Of a DNA stretch of 64,000 nt, positions 8,460-17,629 are shown in pieces. Numbering within the stretch: position 1 is the stretch's first letter; the number at the start of each line of letters is the position of its first letter. The notes beneath the pieces were generated by a model. That model was not told where the DNA came from. It searched no databases and saw only the letters and a list, made by a program, of their open reading frames with translations. The position numbers and the translations under genes are program-made. The stretch covers positions 2,047,001 through 2,111,000 of the forward strand of contig NZ_CP102265.1 in assembly GCF_025147765.1 (NCBI RefSeq), given 5' to 3'. This DNA is from Blautia obeum ATCC 29174 (GTDB taxonomy: Bacteria > Bacillota > Clostridia > Lachnospirales > Lachnospiraceae).

Positions 8460-8867
8460 CTATTCTTCCCTGAGTGCTGCCCTTGAAGCTGCTGCTCTTG
8501 CAATAGCCTCAACAATTTTCTGGTAGATATCATCCTTTGTCTTGCAACCGGTGATATCAATACCATTCTGACCGGCATACTCGATCAGTTCAGCCTTGTT
8601 CTTTTTCTGCAATTCCATCAGCTCAGGATTGCCCTGTGCCTCGTCTTCGGATTCTTCCTCAAACATATCCGCTGCGGATTCTGCTTTTTCGGTATCACCA
8701 GTTAAAGGCTGAATCTTCTCAGCCTCACTGGTTACCATCTCGAAATAGCCGGACGCAACAAGAGCTTTTGCCTTTTCTTCCTCCGGAACATAAACATCTG
8801 GTTCAGCCTTTGTTGCTCTGACAATTCCCATATATGAAAGGCCTTTACATAATCTCAAATGAAACAT
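8460..8867 (-). CDS. Phage protein with C-terminal HeH/SAP-like helix pair
   Basis: The product is 135 residues, translated from ATG 8867 after an AAGGAGGG site. The N-terminal part resembles small capsid-adjacent proteins (DVYVPEEEKAKALVASGYFE). The middle is very acidic. The C-terminal 40 residues (ELQKKNKAELIEYAGQNGID, then TKDDIYQKIVEAI) form a helix-extension-helix motif of the Rho-N/HeH/SAP kind that often binds nucleic acid. It follows the major capsid gene; comparable proteins occur there in many phages, role unknown. Confidence 0.6.
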   Translation of the reverse strand: MFHLRLCKGLSYMGIVRATKAEPDVYVPEEEKAKALVASGYFEMVTSEAEKIQPLTGDTEKAESAADMFEEESEDEAQGNPELMELQKKNKAELIEYAGQNGIDITGCKTKDDIYQKIVEAIARAAASRAALREE

Positions 8868-8882
8868 TTCTAGCCCTCCTTA

Positions 8883-9821
8883 TCAAGAAAATACATACTC
8901 CGGAAGTCCTGTAATGATTGCAGTTGCTTCCATCTCCTCGATCAGTGCATCAAAATCAAAGTGAATTACATAGAATCTCTTATCCTGCATGATTGCATCT
9001 TTGGATGTAGCATCCTTGCGGAGTTTCATGCTGTAAGTATTTACTTCGATAAGGTTCTTTGGTTCTGCGAGGATAATCGCATCGTTTGAAAGACCTGGAA
9101 CCTGCATAGATGGAATCGCAACAGGGCTCTTATAAAGTTCCTGTGGAACAGCTCCACCTTTTTCAGTAATCTTTTCCAGAAGGAATAATTCCCACTGCTG
9201 CGCTCTGGTTGGGCTCATCAGCCAGCGGAGGTTACCATTGTTGAAACGGTTCGGGATAGATGCCACAGCCTTATAAAACATTTCAAGATCCATGCCACCG
9301 GTACCAGATACATCAACAACATGTCCTCCGTCCTGAATCATCTTCTTGATACCAGTATTCAGTTTCAGGAAATCATAATCCGGATTGTCTTTGCTTACGT
9401 TCTCATCGCCATTGATAAGCAGGTCCTCACTATCAACACCAACCTGTTTTGTCATAAGATTGGTGATAACATTTTCGAGATTTTCACCTTCAATATTCTG
9501 GCGAATGGTTTCCTCTGTAATTTCCCACGGAAGACGTACAGCGGTAGTTTCGTACTTAATGGAACCAAATTCAACGCCAGCTCTGTAGCCATCGTCTACA
9601 TTCTCTATCTTTCCTCTCAGTTTTCTTTTACCGATGCCAATCTTGTCAATCTCGCCGGACTTTTCTGTACGGACCTCATGACGGATAGCCTGCATCAGTG
9701 GTGTGGCATCAAAAGTCTGCTGTAAAAATTTCTTTGCCTGATATGGCTGGAGTAATCCACTACTTACTACGGAAGTGGTGATCGCCCCTGCCTTATTCAC
9801 AATCGCTTTATTTGTATTCAT
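8883..9821 (-). CDS. Major capsid protein, HK97-fold
   Basis: The product is 312 residues. The segments FLQQTFDATPLMQAIRHEVR, GSIKYETTAVRLPWEITEET and LRWLMSPTRAQQWELFLLEK are typical of HK97-fold major capsid proteins of the PBSX/XkdG-like group. It lies directly after the XkdF-like gene, which probably supplies the maturation protease and scaffold. It would form the icosahedral shell. No long N-terminal delta domain is present, so scaffolding is presumably supplied in trans. Confidence 0.87.
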   Translation of the reverse strand: MNTNKAIVNKAGAITTSVVSSGLLQPYQAKKFLQQTFDATPLMQAIRHEVRTEKSGEIDKIGIGKRKLRGKIENVDDGYRAGVEFGSIKYETTAVRLPWEITEETIRQNIEGENLENVITNLMTKQVGVDSEDLLINGDENVSKDNPDYDFLKLNTGIKKMIQDGGHVVDVSGTGGMDLEMFYKAVASIPNRFNNGNLRWLMSPTRAQQWELFLLEKITEKGGAVPQELYKSPVAIPSMQVPGLSNDAIILAEPKNLIEVNTYSMKLRKDATSKDAIMQDKRFYVIHFDFDALIEEMEATAIITGLPEYVFS

Positions 9822-9844
9822 TCTGTTTTTCCTCCCTTATTTTC

Positions 9845-11179
9845 TTAAAGAAAACCATGCAGATAATGTTCTTCGTCTGCACCCTTCTGCAGGTTTGCAT
9901 CGTTCAGACTACTCGGAACGCCTACGCTTTTCATGACCGGTTCCATTGCTTTTGCAACAGCATCCTGAATCATCTGTTCTACAGATTCTTTGGTTACTGG
10001 TTCTTCTTTCGGCTGCATTGCCTTCTGAATTGCCTCGCCTACCATCTTTTCGATATCTGCGGCTGTGAATGCTTCTGAGGCTCCGCTATTGCCCGGTGCG
10101 GCTGTCTGATTGGTTTCACCCTTAGTCACATTACCTTCTGCATTCGGGGCTGAAATAGCCGGTGTTACGGTAAGATTGGACATTGCTTTTGCAATCGCCT
10201 CTGTTACGGTCTTTTCAATTTCTGCTTTGTTCACTTCTTCGTCCTCCTCTTCTTTGAACTTTTCAAGAAAGGCACCCATGCTTTCATGAATTCCTTTTAA
10301 GGTTTCCATGTTCTGTGTGCTTATTTTCTTGCCAGCTTTCTCAATAGATTTGAATACTCCATCTTTATCAGCCAGCAAATCTACTACGATTGAGTTGAAA
10401 TCCTCTAATGCTTCCCTGATTGTGGTTTCATCGTGTATCGGCTCGTAACATCCTGTTTGTGGGTTATACGTTTCCAGCAAGTAATCTGAAAGGGAATAAT
10501 ACGCTGTCCAGAAATTATCCCGAACGATACGTTTATTGTATGAATCTTTTACTGCGCCTTTTTCGATCACATCGGTTGAATCTAAATGCAGTGCTTTTGA
10601 CACAGCATCAACGACTGCCTTCATGATTCCTTTTTTCTGCGTTTTCTCAATGGAATTATCAGGATCCGAAAGGACTACATCCTCTGTACTGTAATTTCCT
10701 GTGCCTCCCATAGAAAAACCGGTAATTTCGCCCTTTTCGATCTTGCCCCAAACATCATCGTCTGCGACTTCCATCGTCATAAGCCAAGTTCCCTTTTTTA
10801 TCTGCTGGCCTTCAATCTCCATGTCACTCTTTGCAACATAAGATTCTACGATCTCCACATTGTCTGCTTTTTCAAAGCAATGCTGAATGTCTGGCTTGCC
10901 AGAGTTCTTCATAAACCAGTGGGCGGCCTTTGTGATTTCCTCCTCCGTCATGTAATTTCCGTCTGTGTCCTCAGTCATAGGTTCGTACACAATTCCGGTA
11001 ACGTAATGCTTATCTTCATCCGCTTTTACAATCCGGCCATAAATCTGAATCGTAGCAGTATCACCTTCTGATTTGGTGATCAAAAATTTATGCTTGTTTG
11101 CTGCCTTATCCACCAGTGAAACAAATCCGATTTTTGCATCACTAATGGCATAAGACTTCACAATATTACCCTTTGGCAC
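9845..11179 (-). CDS. XkdF-like prohead protease / scaffold protein
   Basis: The product is 444 residues from GTG 11179, which has AAAGGAG eight bases upstream. A longer frame from 11272 would read through a terminator-like hairpin. The N-terminal 200 residues (DAKIGFVSLVDKAANKHKF, YVTGIVYEP, GWLMTMEVADDDVWGKIEKGEITGFSMGG-like) match the XkdF putative serine protease family. The segment after residue 300 is helical and charged and could act as scaffold, with Ala/Gln-rich repeats such as MVGEAIQKAMQP and MIQDAVAKAMEP. It would process the head during assembly. Its position before the capsid gene is standard. Confidence 0.8.
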   Translation of the reverse strand: MPKGNIVKSYAISDAKIGFVSLVDKAANKHKFLITKSEGDTATIQIYGRIVKADEDKHYVTGIVYEPMTEDTDGNYMTEEEITKAAHWFMKNSGKPDIQHCFEKADNVEIVESYVAKSDMEIEGQQIKKGTWLMTMEVADDDVWGKIEKGEITGFSMGGTGNYSTEDVVLSDPDNSIEKTQKKGIMKAVVDAVSKALHLDSTDVIEKGAVKDSYNKRIVRDNFWTAYYSLSDYLLETYNPQTGCYEPIHDETTIREALEDFNSIVVDLLADKDGVFKSIEKAGKKISTQNMETLKGIHESMGAFLEKFKEEEDEEVNKAEIEKTVTEAIAKAMSNLTVTPAISAPNAEGNVTKGETNQTAAPGNSGASEAFTAADIEKMVGEAIQKAMQPKEEPVTKESVEQMIQDAVAKAMEPVMKSVGVPSSLNDANLQKGADEEHYLHGFL

Positions 11180-11227
11180 TTCTTTTGCTCCTTTCATAAA
11201 TTTCTGTATCTTCGATTTCAGGGCATT

Positions 11228-11255
11228 AAAAAAGCATGGTGCCCTTGTGCCATGC
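11228..11255 (-). terminator. Terminator-like hairpin ahead of the XkdF-like gene
   Basis: On the minus strand GCATGG pairs with CCATGC around a ten-base loop and is followed immediately by six T. It lies between the minor head stop (11269) and the GTG start at 11179. The short stem suggests a partial terminator that lowers protease/scaffold transcription relative to the genes before it, or a site where late antitermination is needed. Confidence 0.45.
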
Positions 11256-11268
11256 CAACGCCTACGCT

Positions 11269-12306
11269 TCATGCTATTTCACCCTTTCGGTATGCTTCGT
11301 AATATGAATTATAAATTTTCCATGTAACGGAAGGATCGTCCCTCGGTTCCTCAATGCCTGTGTCCTCTTTGAATTTCTTTTCCCAAGCATCGTATTCCGC
11401 ATTAACCTCATCCATATATTTTTTTCGTGCTGCAACTCTTTCTTCCGCTGTCATTCCAAGTGCATTTTCATCTGCAATAGTTTCCATAAGGCAATGACAG
11501 TTTGCCGTTTCCTCCACCGGAAGGCTGGTATCTCTCGGACAAAGCACCATATACGTTGCACCATTCTTACCGGTCAGAGTGAACATTTCCCTTTTGAACA
11601 CTTCCTGTCCGTCCATTGCCATGTGATTCTCTCTTGGATGAGCAGACATAACATGTTTCCATTTCTTCTTGTACGCAAGCGGATTCTGAATCATGCTTTC
11701 CTGCTGTGCGTAGCTTTCTACCCTGAGCGATTCAGTCAACGCAACACGCCGACTACGGTAGCCATGCTCCCGAATACCACTGTTTCCAATAGCTTCGGAT
11801 AATTCATCTATGGACCATTTCTTTTCCTGCGCTTTCAACAGTAATCGCTCCATAGCATCTTTGGTATTCAGATTCATAATCCGGGCAAGTTCTCCTGACC
11901 ATCCCTGAATGAATGCTTCTGCAGGCTTTGTGATTTCCTCCACCTCTGTTGCAAGCACTGGGTCTTCGGCAAGAACCCACTGATACGTAAATTCCCTGAA
12001 CATATCGTCAAACTGTTTCCTGAATATCTCTCTCAGTGCCTTTTCCAGATCGTCAGCGCCTTTTATTCCTGGCCAGATATCAGTTATAAAGTCGGTTACT
12101 CCTGTTGCCTCCTCAATCTTTTCCAGGAACTCCAAAGAATCTACATCCAATGCATCGTCTATGGCATCCTCTAACTTGTTGATATTCTTTACAAGTTCAC
12201 TGGCTGCTACATAACCCTCTGCTTCTAAAGAATCTTTCAGATCATCATCTGCTTTTTCAATCAGCCTGTTTATTGCATCTATCAATGGTTTCGTATCAAG
12301 CTGCAT
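11269..12306 (-). CDS. Minor head protein, Mu gpF / SPP1 gp7 type
   Basis: The product is 345 residues from ATG 12306, which has GGAGGAG upstream; its first codons overlap the portal stop. The N-terminal half is helical. The MuF domain lies at about residues 190-280 with RVALTESLRVESYAQQES, KKWKHVMSAHPRENHMAMDG and the C-terminal CHC motif (ETANCHCLME). These proteins bind the portal and are carried in the head. The order portal then MuF protein is standard. Confidence 0.88.
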   Translation of the reverse strand: MQLDTKPLIDAINRLIEKADDDLKDSLEAEGYVAASELVKNINKLEDAIDDALDVDSLEFLEKIEEATGVTDFITDIWPGIKGADDLEKALREIFRKQFDDMFREFTYQWVLAEDPVLATEVEEITKPAEAFIQGWSGELARIMNLNTKDAMERLLLKAQEKKWSIDELSEAIGNSGIREHGYRSRRVALTESLRVESYAQQESMIQNPLAYKKKWKHVMSAHPRENHMAMDGQEVFKREMFTLTGKNGATYMVLCPRDTSLPVEETANCHCLMETIADENALGMTAEERVAARKKYMDEVNAEYDAWEKKFKEDTGIEEPRDDPSVTWKIYNSYYEAYRKGEIA

Positions 12307-13879
12307 GATTCTCCTCCTGCTTCTGTATCTTCGCAAGCAACTTTTTGACTTCTTTCATTACTGCAACAACCTGATCTGGTTCATTCTTTCCCTGTGCTTT
12401 CTCAATCTGCTTTGTAAGCTGTCCCATCAGTCCACTGATATCCGTCTGTGCTGCTTTATCCTTCCAGATTGTAAGCGGTACATCGCCCCACTCATCTGTG
12501 TACGGTTCACAAGTCCTTCCTAAAGCATCACAAATGACTTCTTTTGCCATATTCGGTGTGATGCCTCCTGCATTGTTTGTCACATTCAGGAGTTTATACA
12601 TATCATCTGGATTGCTGATATCCGGAGCTAGGAAGTAAGCCTCCACATATTGAAAACGATAACAGTTCAACAATTTATTATTGATAACCCATGCCAGAGA
12701 TGTTCTCTCAGGCTGAAACACCTGCTGTTCTGTTACCTCCTGCGCTGTCTGTGCTGTTGCACGATTGAAGTCTGTGGTATATCCAACATATAAATCCGGT
12801 AACAGAAATGCCGACTGAACACGCTTTCGGTTATTGTCAAGATATTCCTGAAACAGTTCGTCTTTCTGCAAGATACTTGCCAGGTCCTTTACTTCAATTT
12901 CTGGTTTCTTATCATCATCAAAATCAGAACGTCCATCCACACTTTCTGTCTCTAACAGCAGGAATCCATGCTGACCGTTTTCCCCTTTGATATCGTTCAT
13001 GTACTCTTTGAGATGACTGTAACTATCATCTGTCAAAGTACCGTTACGAATCATGATCATAAGTGGCGTGTGCCTACCATTGTAGAAATAATTATTATTC
13101 AATCCCTCTGCCATGCGGCTTCCATCTACGCCAAGAATCTGTCCTATCCAACGTATTTCTCCGTATGGCTGCGGTCCGATGGCGAACTCTAATATTTCAT
13201 TGGCCTGATATCTAAGCTCCAAGCCTGCGCCTTCTGGAACGTATCTGCCATCTCTTAAATCCATGATTCTAGGATCGCCAAACTCTTTGAAATAAACTGT
13301 CCGTCCACATATTTCCTGTTTATACTTCCTGAATTTCTTTCTGCGTTTTGTCTCTTTCCCATGATGGAAGTACGGTATTTCAACGTATGGTTCCATCGGT
13401 CTTGACTTTCTCACGCTCGGAGTATCTTTGATAAATTCTATCTGCTGAACCTCTTTGTCAAGATTCCGGATAACTTCGAGATATGCGATTCCATATGTCT
13501 CTCTGGCTTCCACTATGTTCTCAAATACTTGTTTTGTGTCCTGGTCTACATTCAGGAGTTCTACAACCTCTGTGATGGCATCGAACTCTGTCTTCATTTC
13601 TGGCGTTTCCTCCTGATCTACTGTATATCGGATTCCAATTCCGAAACCGGCAATATTATTTTTATAAGCCCTTATACACTGTGGCAATATAGAACTTTCT
13701 GTTACCATATTTTTCAGGCCTTCCAGCATCATTGGCGGTTCTATCCAATCACCAGCATTGACCGCTTCCTCTACCGTAACCTGAGATGGTGCATCGGATT
13801 TTTTAACCGGTGCTGATATTACAGGATCCGCAGCTTTTATCACTGTTGCCTTGACCTGTCCTTTTGTCTTTCCACTCAT
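12296..13879 (-). CDS. Phage portal protein (PBSX/P2-like)
   Basis: The product is 527 residues. Recognisable portal segments include LPQCIRAYKNNIAGFG, AYLEVIRN, FGDPRIMDL, YFYNGRHTPLMIMIRNG, and DLYVGYTTDFNRATAQTAQ. The protein would form the dodecameric ring at the DNA entry vertex and dock the terminase. The N-terminal 30 residues are Lys/Val/Ala-rich and the C-terminal 60 are charged helix. It directly follows the large terminase and overlaps the minor head gene by 11 bp. Confidence 0.9.
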   Translation of the reverse strand: MSGKTKGQVKATVIKAADPVISAPVKKSDAPSQVTVEEAVNAGDWIEPPMMLEGLKNMVTESSILPQCIRAYKNNIAGFGIGIRYTVDQEETPEMKTEFDAITEVVELLNVDQDTKQVFENIVEARETYGIAYLEVIRNLDKEVQQIEFIKDTPSVRKSRPMEPYVEIPYFHHGKETKRRKKFRKYKQEICGRTVYFKEFGDPRIMDLRDGRYVPEGAGLELRYQANEILEFAIGPQPYGEIRWIGQILGVDGSRMAEGLNNNYFYNGRHTPLMIMIRNGTLTDDSYSHLKEYMNDIKGENGQHGFLLLETESVDGRSDFDDDKKPEIEVKDLASILQKDELFQEYLDNNRKRVQSAFLLPDLYVGYTTDFNRATAQTAQEVTEQQVFQPERTSLAWVINNKLLNCYRFQYVEAYFLAPDISNPDDMYKLLNVTNNAGGITPNMAKEVICDALGRTCEPYTDEWGDVPLTIWKDKAAQTDISGLMGQLTKQIEKAQGKNEPDQVVAVMKEVKKLLAKIQKQEENHAA

Positions 13880-13882
13880 GTT

Positions 13883-15292
13883 TTATGTTGCCCCTTTCTT
13901 TTTCTTCGGCCTCTTAACCGGTAGGCATACCAGCAATATGCAGTCTGCTTCATCGGGTGACTGTACTCCTCTGGCCTTCATAACCTTTTTGCTTTCAACT
14001 CTGATCTTTGAGTTTTCTGTCATTTCGTACTTTCTTCCAGATATCTGAGCCACAAGAGCATCATCATCAGGAAGGATAATTTCAACATCTTTTGGAAGCC
14101 CGTTATCATCAAACGGCTGCAATAGCTTTTTGAGAACAGACATCATATATGTTGTGCTATCATCAAAGAACTTGTGTCTGATCTTCTGTCCGAACTTAAC
14201 TGGATATACTTCCATCCACCAGAAACGCTCTGGATTATTCCTCTTGATCTGTCTCAGTCTGTCAACTACTCCACCGCCTACGCCTCCATCATCAATCTTT
14301 ATCGGTATAGGCTCATCTATGTCTGGTTTTAATCCATACTGGTATACAAGCAGCATTCCCAACGAAACAATATCGTCTGCGGTTTTCATTGTGTCCTGGC
14401 CTACACGTTTCTTGAAGAACTGTACCTTCTCATCGGTACGATAACCAATAACTGTTTTGTCCGTACCAAACCTCGCGACATCACAACCAATATGTATGAT
14501 CTGCGGATGCCTTCTTGGGAAGTATTCTGTTGCAATGCTTTTTTCAACCAGCGGAAGCGGTATATAAATATCATCCTCTGCCAATGGAAAATCACCAGCA
14601 ACACGTACTCGGAATACATCGCTATCCTCACCATACATATTGATGATCGTCTGCACAAATTCTTGTGATACTCTCGTGCTGTTTCTACCATCAATATGGA
14701 ATGTCGAATACTGTTCTCGGTTCTTATTGTGACTATCATAAAAAAATCCCGACAACTGGGTCGGGTTTCCACACATAAGTAATTTTGCTCCTGGTGTCGA
14801 AAGAGCACCAAGAACCGGTTCGAATATTTTATCTTCAACACCGCTTGCCTCATCTATGATATAAAGCATATGTTCCGCATGGAAGCCCTGCAAAGCATCT
14901 GGCGTACTTGCGGTACGTGCTACTGCAAACCATTCTTCGGCATGGCCTTTCATATACAACTTTTCTTTTGTCCATATCAATTCTGAATCTAGCGTTTTAT
15001 TGTTACGCTTCCATTTACTGATCTCAGCCCAAAGGATATCGAACAACTGATGCTGTGTCGGGGCTGTGCATGGTATCTTCGGGTATGGGTGAGTACACAT
15101 GAACCATATTACGGACCATGCTTCTACTGCCGATTTACCGATACCATGTCCAGAGCGAACACTTGTCATTTGATTTTCAACAAGGCTTCGCAATATCTTT
15201 TTCTGTTCAGGATCCGGGTCTGCCTTTAATATATCCTGTACAAATTCCACCGGATGGTTGGCATAATATAAAATAGCCTCATTGCTCAGCAT
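13883..15292 (-). CDS. terL: Terminase large subunit
   Basis: The product is 469 residues. The ATPase has a Walker A-like motif SGHGIGKS near residue 46 and Walker B MLYIIDEASG near residue 143. The nuclease domain begins after residue 250 with GCDVARFGTDKT, and acidic residues continue in KIDDGGVGGGVVDRL. It powers packaging through the portal and cuts concatemers. The gene overlaps the small subunit by 14 bp and precedes the portal gene. Confidence 0.92.
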   Translation of the reverse strand: MLSNEAILYYANHPVEFVQDILKADPDPEQKKILRSLVENQMTSVRSGHGIGKSAVEAWSVIWFMCTHPYPKIPCTAPTQHQLFDILWAEISKWKRNNKTLDSELIWTKEKLYMKGHAEEWFAVARTASTPDALQGFHAEHMLYIIDEASGVEDKIFEPVLGALSTPGAKLLMCGNPTQLSGFFYDSHNKNREQYSTFHIDGRNSTRVSQEFVQTIINMYGEDSDVFRVRVAGDFPLAEDDIYIPLPLVEKSIATEYFPRRHPQIIHIGCDVARFGTDKTVIGYRTDEKVQFFKKRVGQDTMKTADDIVSLGMLLVYQYGLKPDIDEPIPIKIDDGGVGGGVVDRLRQIKRNNPERFWWMEVYPVKFGQKIRHKFFDDSTTYMMSVLKKLLQPFDDNGLPKDVEIILPDDDALVAQISGRKYEMTENSKIRVESKKVMKARGVQSPDEADCILLVCLPVKRPKKKKGAT

Positions 15293-15773
15293 CTTTCTCG
15301 GCCTCCATCCTGTTCCTGTACGCCTCCTCTATTGCATCAGCTAATGAAGATGTACTCTCGTTTTCTTTCCTCTGTGCTTCCTCCTGCTGTCTATGGTATT
15401 CAAATTCTGCAATCTTCTGATCGAGCTCTCTTTCCCTGAGTTCATGTGCCGGGTTTTCTCCAACAGTGTCACGTAGGAATGCAGCTGCTTTTGTGTTGCC
15501 TTTCATTGCCTGATTGATAACTCCCACCATTACCGCTGTCTGATATGTAAAATCTTCCTCAGATATTCCCATGACTGCCAGCTTTTGTTTCAACTCTTTC
15601 GCAGCCTTCGGAACCTGCATATCAAGCAGCATTTTAGCGGTATCTCGCATGGCTTTCTTCCTGCGGCGTGCTTCACCTGATGCGATGCCGCCTTTTCGGG
15701 CTGTTTCCACCTGTTGTTCCCCTGTTCGGAAGCGATATGGCTCACCTTTTTTTAAGTTTTCCTCATTCGGCAC
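15279..15773 (-). CDS. Terminase small subunit-like protein
   Basis: The product is 164 residues if started at GTG 15773; upstream GTG codons at 15779 and 15782 are also possible because AGAGAGG lies close by. The N-terminal QQVETARKGGIASGEARRRK is a KGG-type basic motif common in small terminases of this class. The middle is helical and the C-terminal 60 residues form a charged coiled coil. It would recognise the packaging site and stimulate the large subunit. Position next to terL supports the assignment. Confidence 0.75.
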   Translation of the reverse strand: MPNEENLKKGEPYRFRTGEQQVETARKGGIASGEARRRKKAMRDTAKMLLDMQVPKAAKELKQKLAVMGISEEDFTYQTAVMVGVINQAMKGNTKAAAFLRDTVGENPAHELRERELDQKIAEFEYHRQQEEAQRKENESTSSLADAIEEAYRNRMEAEKDAEQ

Positions 15774-15810
15774 CGTCACCACCTCTCTGTTCTGTCATTA
15801 TTTGAGAAAA

Positions 15811-16770
15811 TCAGATAAAATATGGGTCTTTTCTCTCTTTCTCCATCTGTGCCATAAACATATTCGGTGCCGTCATTCTGCATGGAATATCGCATCTTGC
15901 CATATCTGTTCTGGCTTTTGCTTTAGCCTCCAGGATGTTACTGTCCAGCACATGGCCTATGATCTCATATGGCTTATGACAGCAATACATCACTTGTCCA
16001 TGCTCATTTACTGCAATTTGCGCCCACTGTGCTATACAGGTACTTTCCTGCTCATCAATCATATTCCATTTGAAATTCAGCTTTACCCTGCTGTCTTTCT
16101 TTGACAGTTCTTCAATCGTGTATACGATCTCTTTGATATGAGTATCTGAATATTCGTCCAGGTATGCTATACCCCCTGTGCTTTCTATCGGACGGAAGCT
16201 CATATAATCAACGTCAAGATCACAATTTGCTTTATAGAACTTATATACATCGTCTGGCCAGCTCACCACTCTCTGAATACCGAATGTTGTTTCCGGGCTT
16301 TCCCTTCTTTTCCATTCCGCATATGCCTGAATATTATTTCTGACCTTTTTATATGCTCTTACACCTCGACTTTTTTCGTAGCTGTCCTCATCCCATCCAT
16401 CAAGGGAAACTTTCAAATAGTCTGGTCTTATGTATTGCACCTCATTGAAATTTGTATTAATTCCATAGTGAATATTGTGTGCCTCCAACCAGTCTGTAAT
16501 CTTTTTAAAATCCCTGCACAATGTAGGCTCGCCTCCACCTGTCAGAATAAAGCCTCTCACGCCAAGTTCAAGCAGCCTTTTCGCATACCTAACAAATTCC
16601 TCATACCTCATCGAATATGCGCCTGCTTCCAGCTCCCACCGTCTGTAGGTGCAATATGGACATTTATTATTACAATAATTTGTTAGGAATATATCTGCTG
16701 TTATCGGCCTGCGATCGTTCAATGCTCTTTCCACATGAGCAAACATCTTATCCCCTGCAATATTTTCCAC
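15811..16770 (-). CDS. Radical SAM enzyme of the phage cassette
   Basis: The product is 319 residues from GTG 16770, placed eight bases after AGGAGGT; the longer frame to 16800 overlaps the preceding gene and lacks a site. Near residue 34, CNNKCPYC is the CxxxCxxC motif that binds the [4Fe-4S] cluster and SAM. ILTGGGEPTLCRDF follows as the GGE motif, and LKVSLDGWDEDSYEKSRG is typical of radical SAM barrels. The C-terminal region has more Cys (CIAQWAQIAVNEHGQVMYCC, CDIPC), suggesting a shortened SPASM-type second cluster site. Substrate is unknown. It is the last gene of the cassette and lies 37 bp before terS. An enzyme modifying DNA or a small precursor is an inference. Confidence 0.88.
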   Translation of the reverse strand: MENIAGDKMFAHVERALNDRRPITADIFLTNYCNNKCPYCTYRRWELEAGAYSMRYEEFVRYAKRLLELGVRGFILTGGGEPTLCRDFKKITDWLEAHNIHYGINTNFNEVQYIRPDYLKVSLDGWDEDSYEKSRGVRAYKKVRNNIQAYAEWKRRESPETTFGIQRVVSWPDDVYKFYKANCDLDVDYMSFRPIESTGGIAYLDEYSDTHIKEIVYTIEELSKKDSRVKLNFKWNMIDEQESTCIAQWAQIAVNEHGQVMYCCHKPYEIIGHVLDSNILEAKAKARTDMARCDIPCRMTAPNMFMAQMEKERKDPYFI

Positions 16771-16771
16771 A

Positions 16772-17629
16772 CTACCGCACCTCCTTCCGGTATTTTTCAT
16801 TTATGATCTTCGGAACACAGCATTCCCAGTCTATCCTATGATGAATCCGCTTATGCTTCGTATACATCATACTGACTTTGATACAACTCGGCATTGCCAT
16901 TACAGAATAAAATGTCTTTACATACGTTCCTGTCTCCAAGTATGATTCTGTCATTCCTCCATCAAGGGACTGCGTAGGAATCTGGATTACACACATATTG
17001 CATAATGTGAAGAATAATCTTCCTCTGCTTCCTAATGTGGTATATGTTGTAACATCCTCATTCATCGTACCTCTGAAATCTATTGGCCTGTCAGTTCTGC
17101 AAAACAGACTGTTCATAGCTTTTCTAAGCAATCCTTTCTTGAAGTTTCCTCCATCCAGACCACCTACGAAATCACCACCCTGCGCAAATGCTACTGTAGC
17201 TGCACCAGACACATCCAGAAAACGAAGCATATCTTCAAAAATCCTGTCCATCTGCCTTGCCGGTTTTGCTGACAACTTATTTCCGTTTACATATCGAAAA
17301 TCTATTTCTTTGTAATCATCGTCCAGCATCAGGAAATATTTCAGTCCCAGTTCTTTTGCTATCCTGAACGTTTCATTCCTGGCATAAATAATTGCTCTAT
17401 GCTCATTGAAATTATCCATTGTGTCTGCTCGATCATACGCTTCCTGCTTATCGAACATTATTACATGCTCAGGTCCGAAGTTTTTACGATACTGTTCTGC
17501 TGTCTCGTCCTCATCATCAATGATCATATACCATTTTCCTGTATATCCACCTTTTTTCAGGGCTCCCATTGTTGCCACATTATCAGCTCGGCCATGCGTC
17601 AATATAAAAACAGCAAAATCACTTCTCAT
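16772..17629 (-). CDS. Glycosyltransferase-like protein 2 of tandem pair (GREB1/TAGT-like)
   Basis: The product is 285 residues from ATG 17629 (GGAG eight bases before; overlaps the stop of its paralogue). It begins with the strand-turn FAVFILTHGRADN, has an acidic IIDDEDET at about 36 and a central YFLMLDDDYKEIDFRY at about 96-111, which looks like a GT-A DxD region. FCRTDRP and NEDVTTY follow and the protein ends ...DWECCVPKIINEKYRKE. The pattern resembles the glycosyltransferases linked to modified phage DNA (GREB1/TAGT group), but I infer this from motifs only. The paralogue upstream shares most of these motifs. The acceptor might be a DNA base, or possibly a virion protein. Confidence 0.7.
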   Translation of the reverse strand: MRSDFAVFILTHGRADNVATMGALKKGGYTGKWYMIIDDEDETAEQYRKNFGPEHVIMFDKQEAYDRADTMDNFNEHRAIIYARNETFRIAKELGLKYFLMLDDDYKEIDFRYVNGNKLSAKPARQMDRIFEDMLRFLDVSGAATVAFAQGGDFVGGLDGGNFKKGLLRKAMNSLFCRTDRPIDFRGTMNEDVTTYTTLGSRGRLFFTLCNMCVIQIPTQSLDGGMTESYLETGTYVKTFYSVMAMPSCIKVSMMYTKHKRIHHRIDWECCVPKIINEKYRKEVR

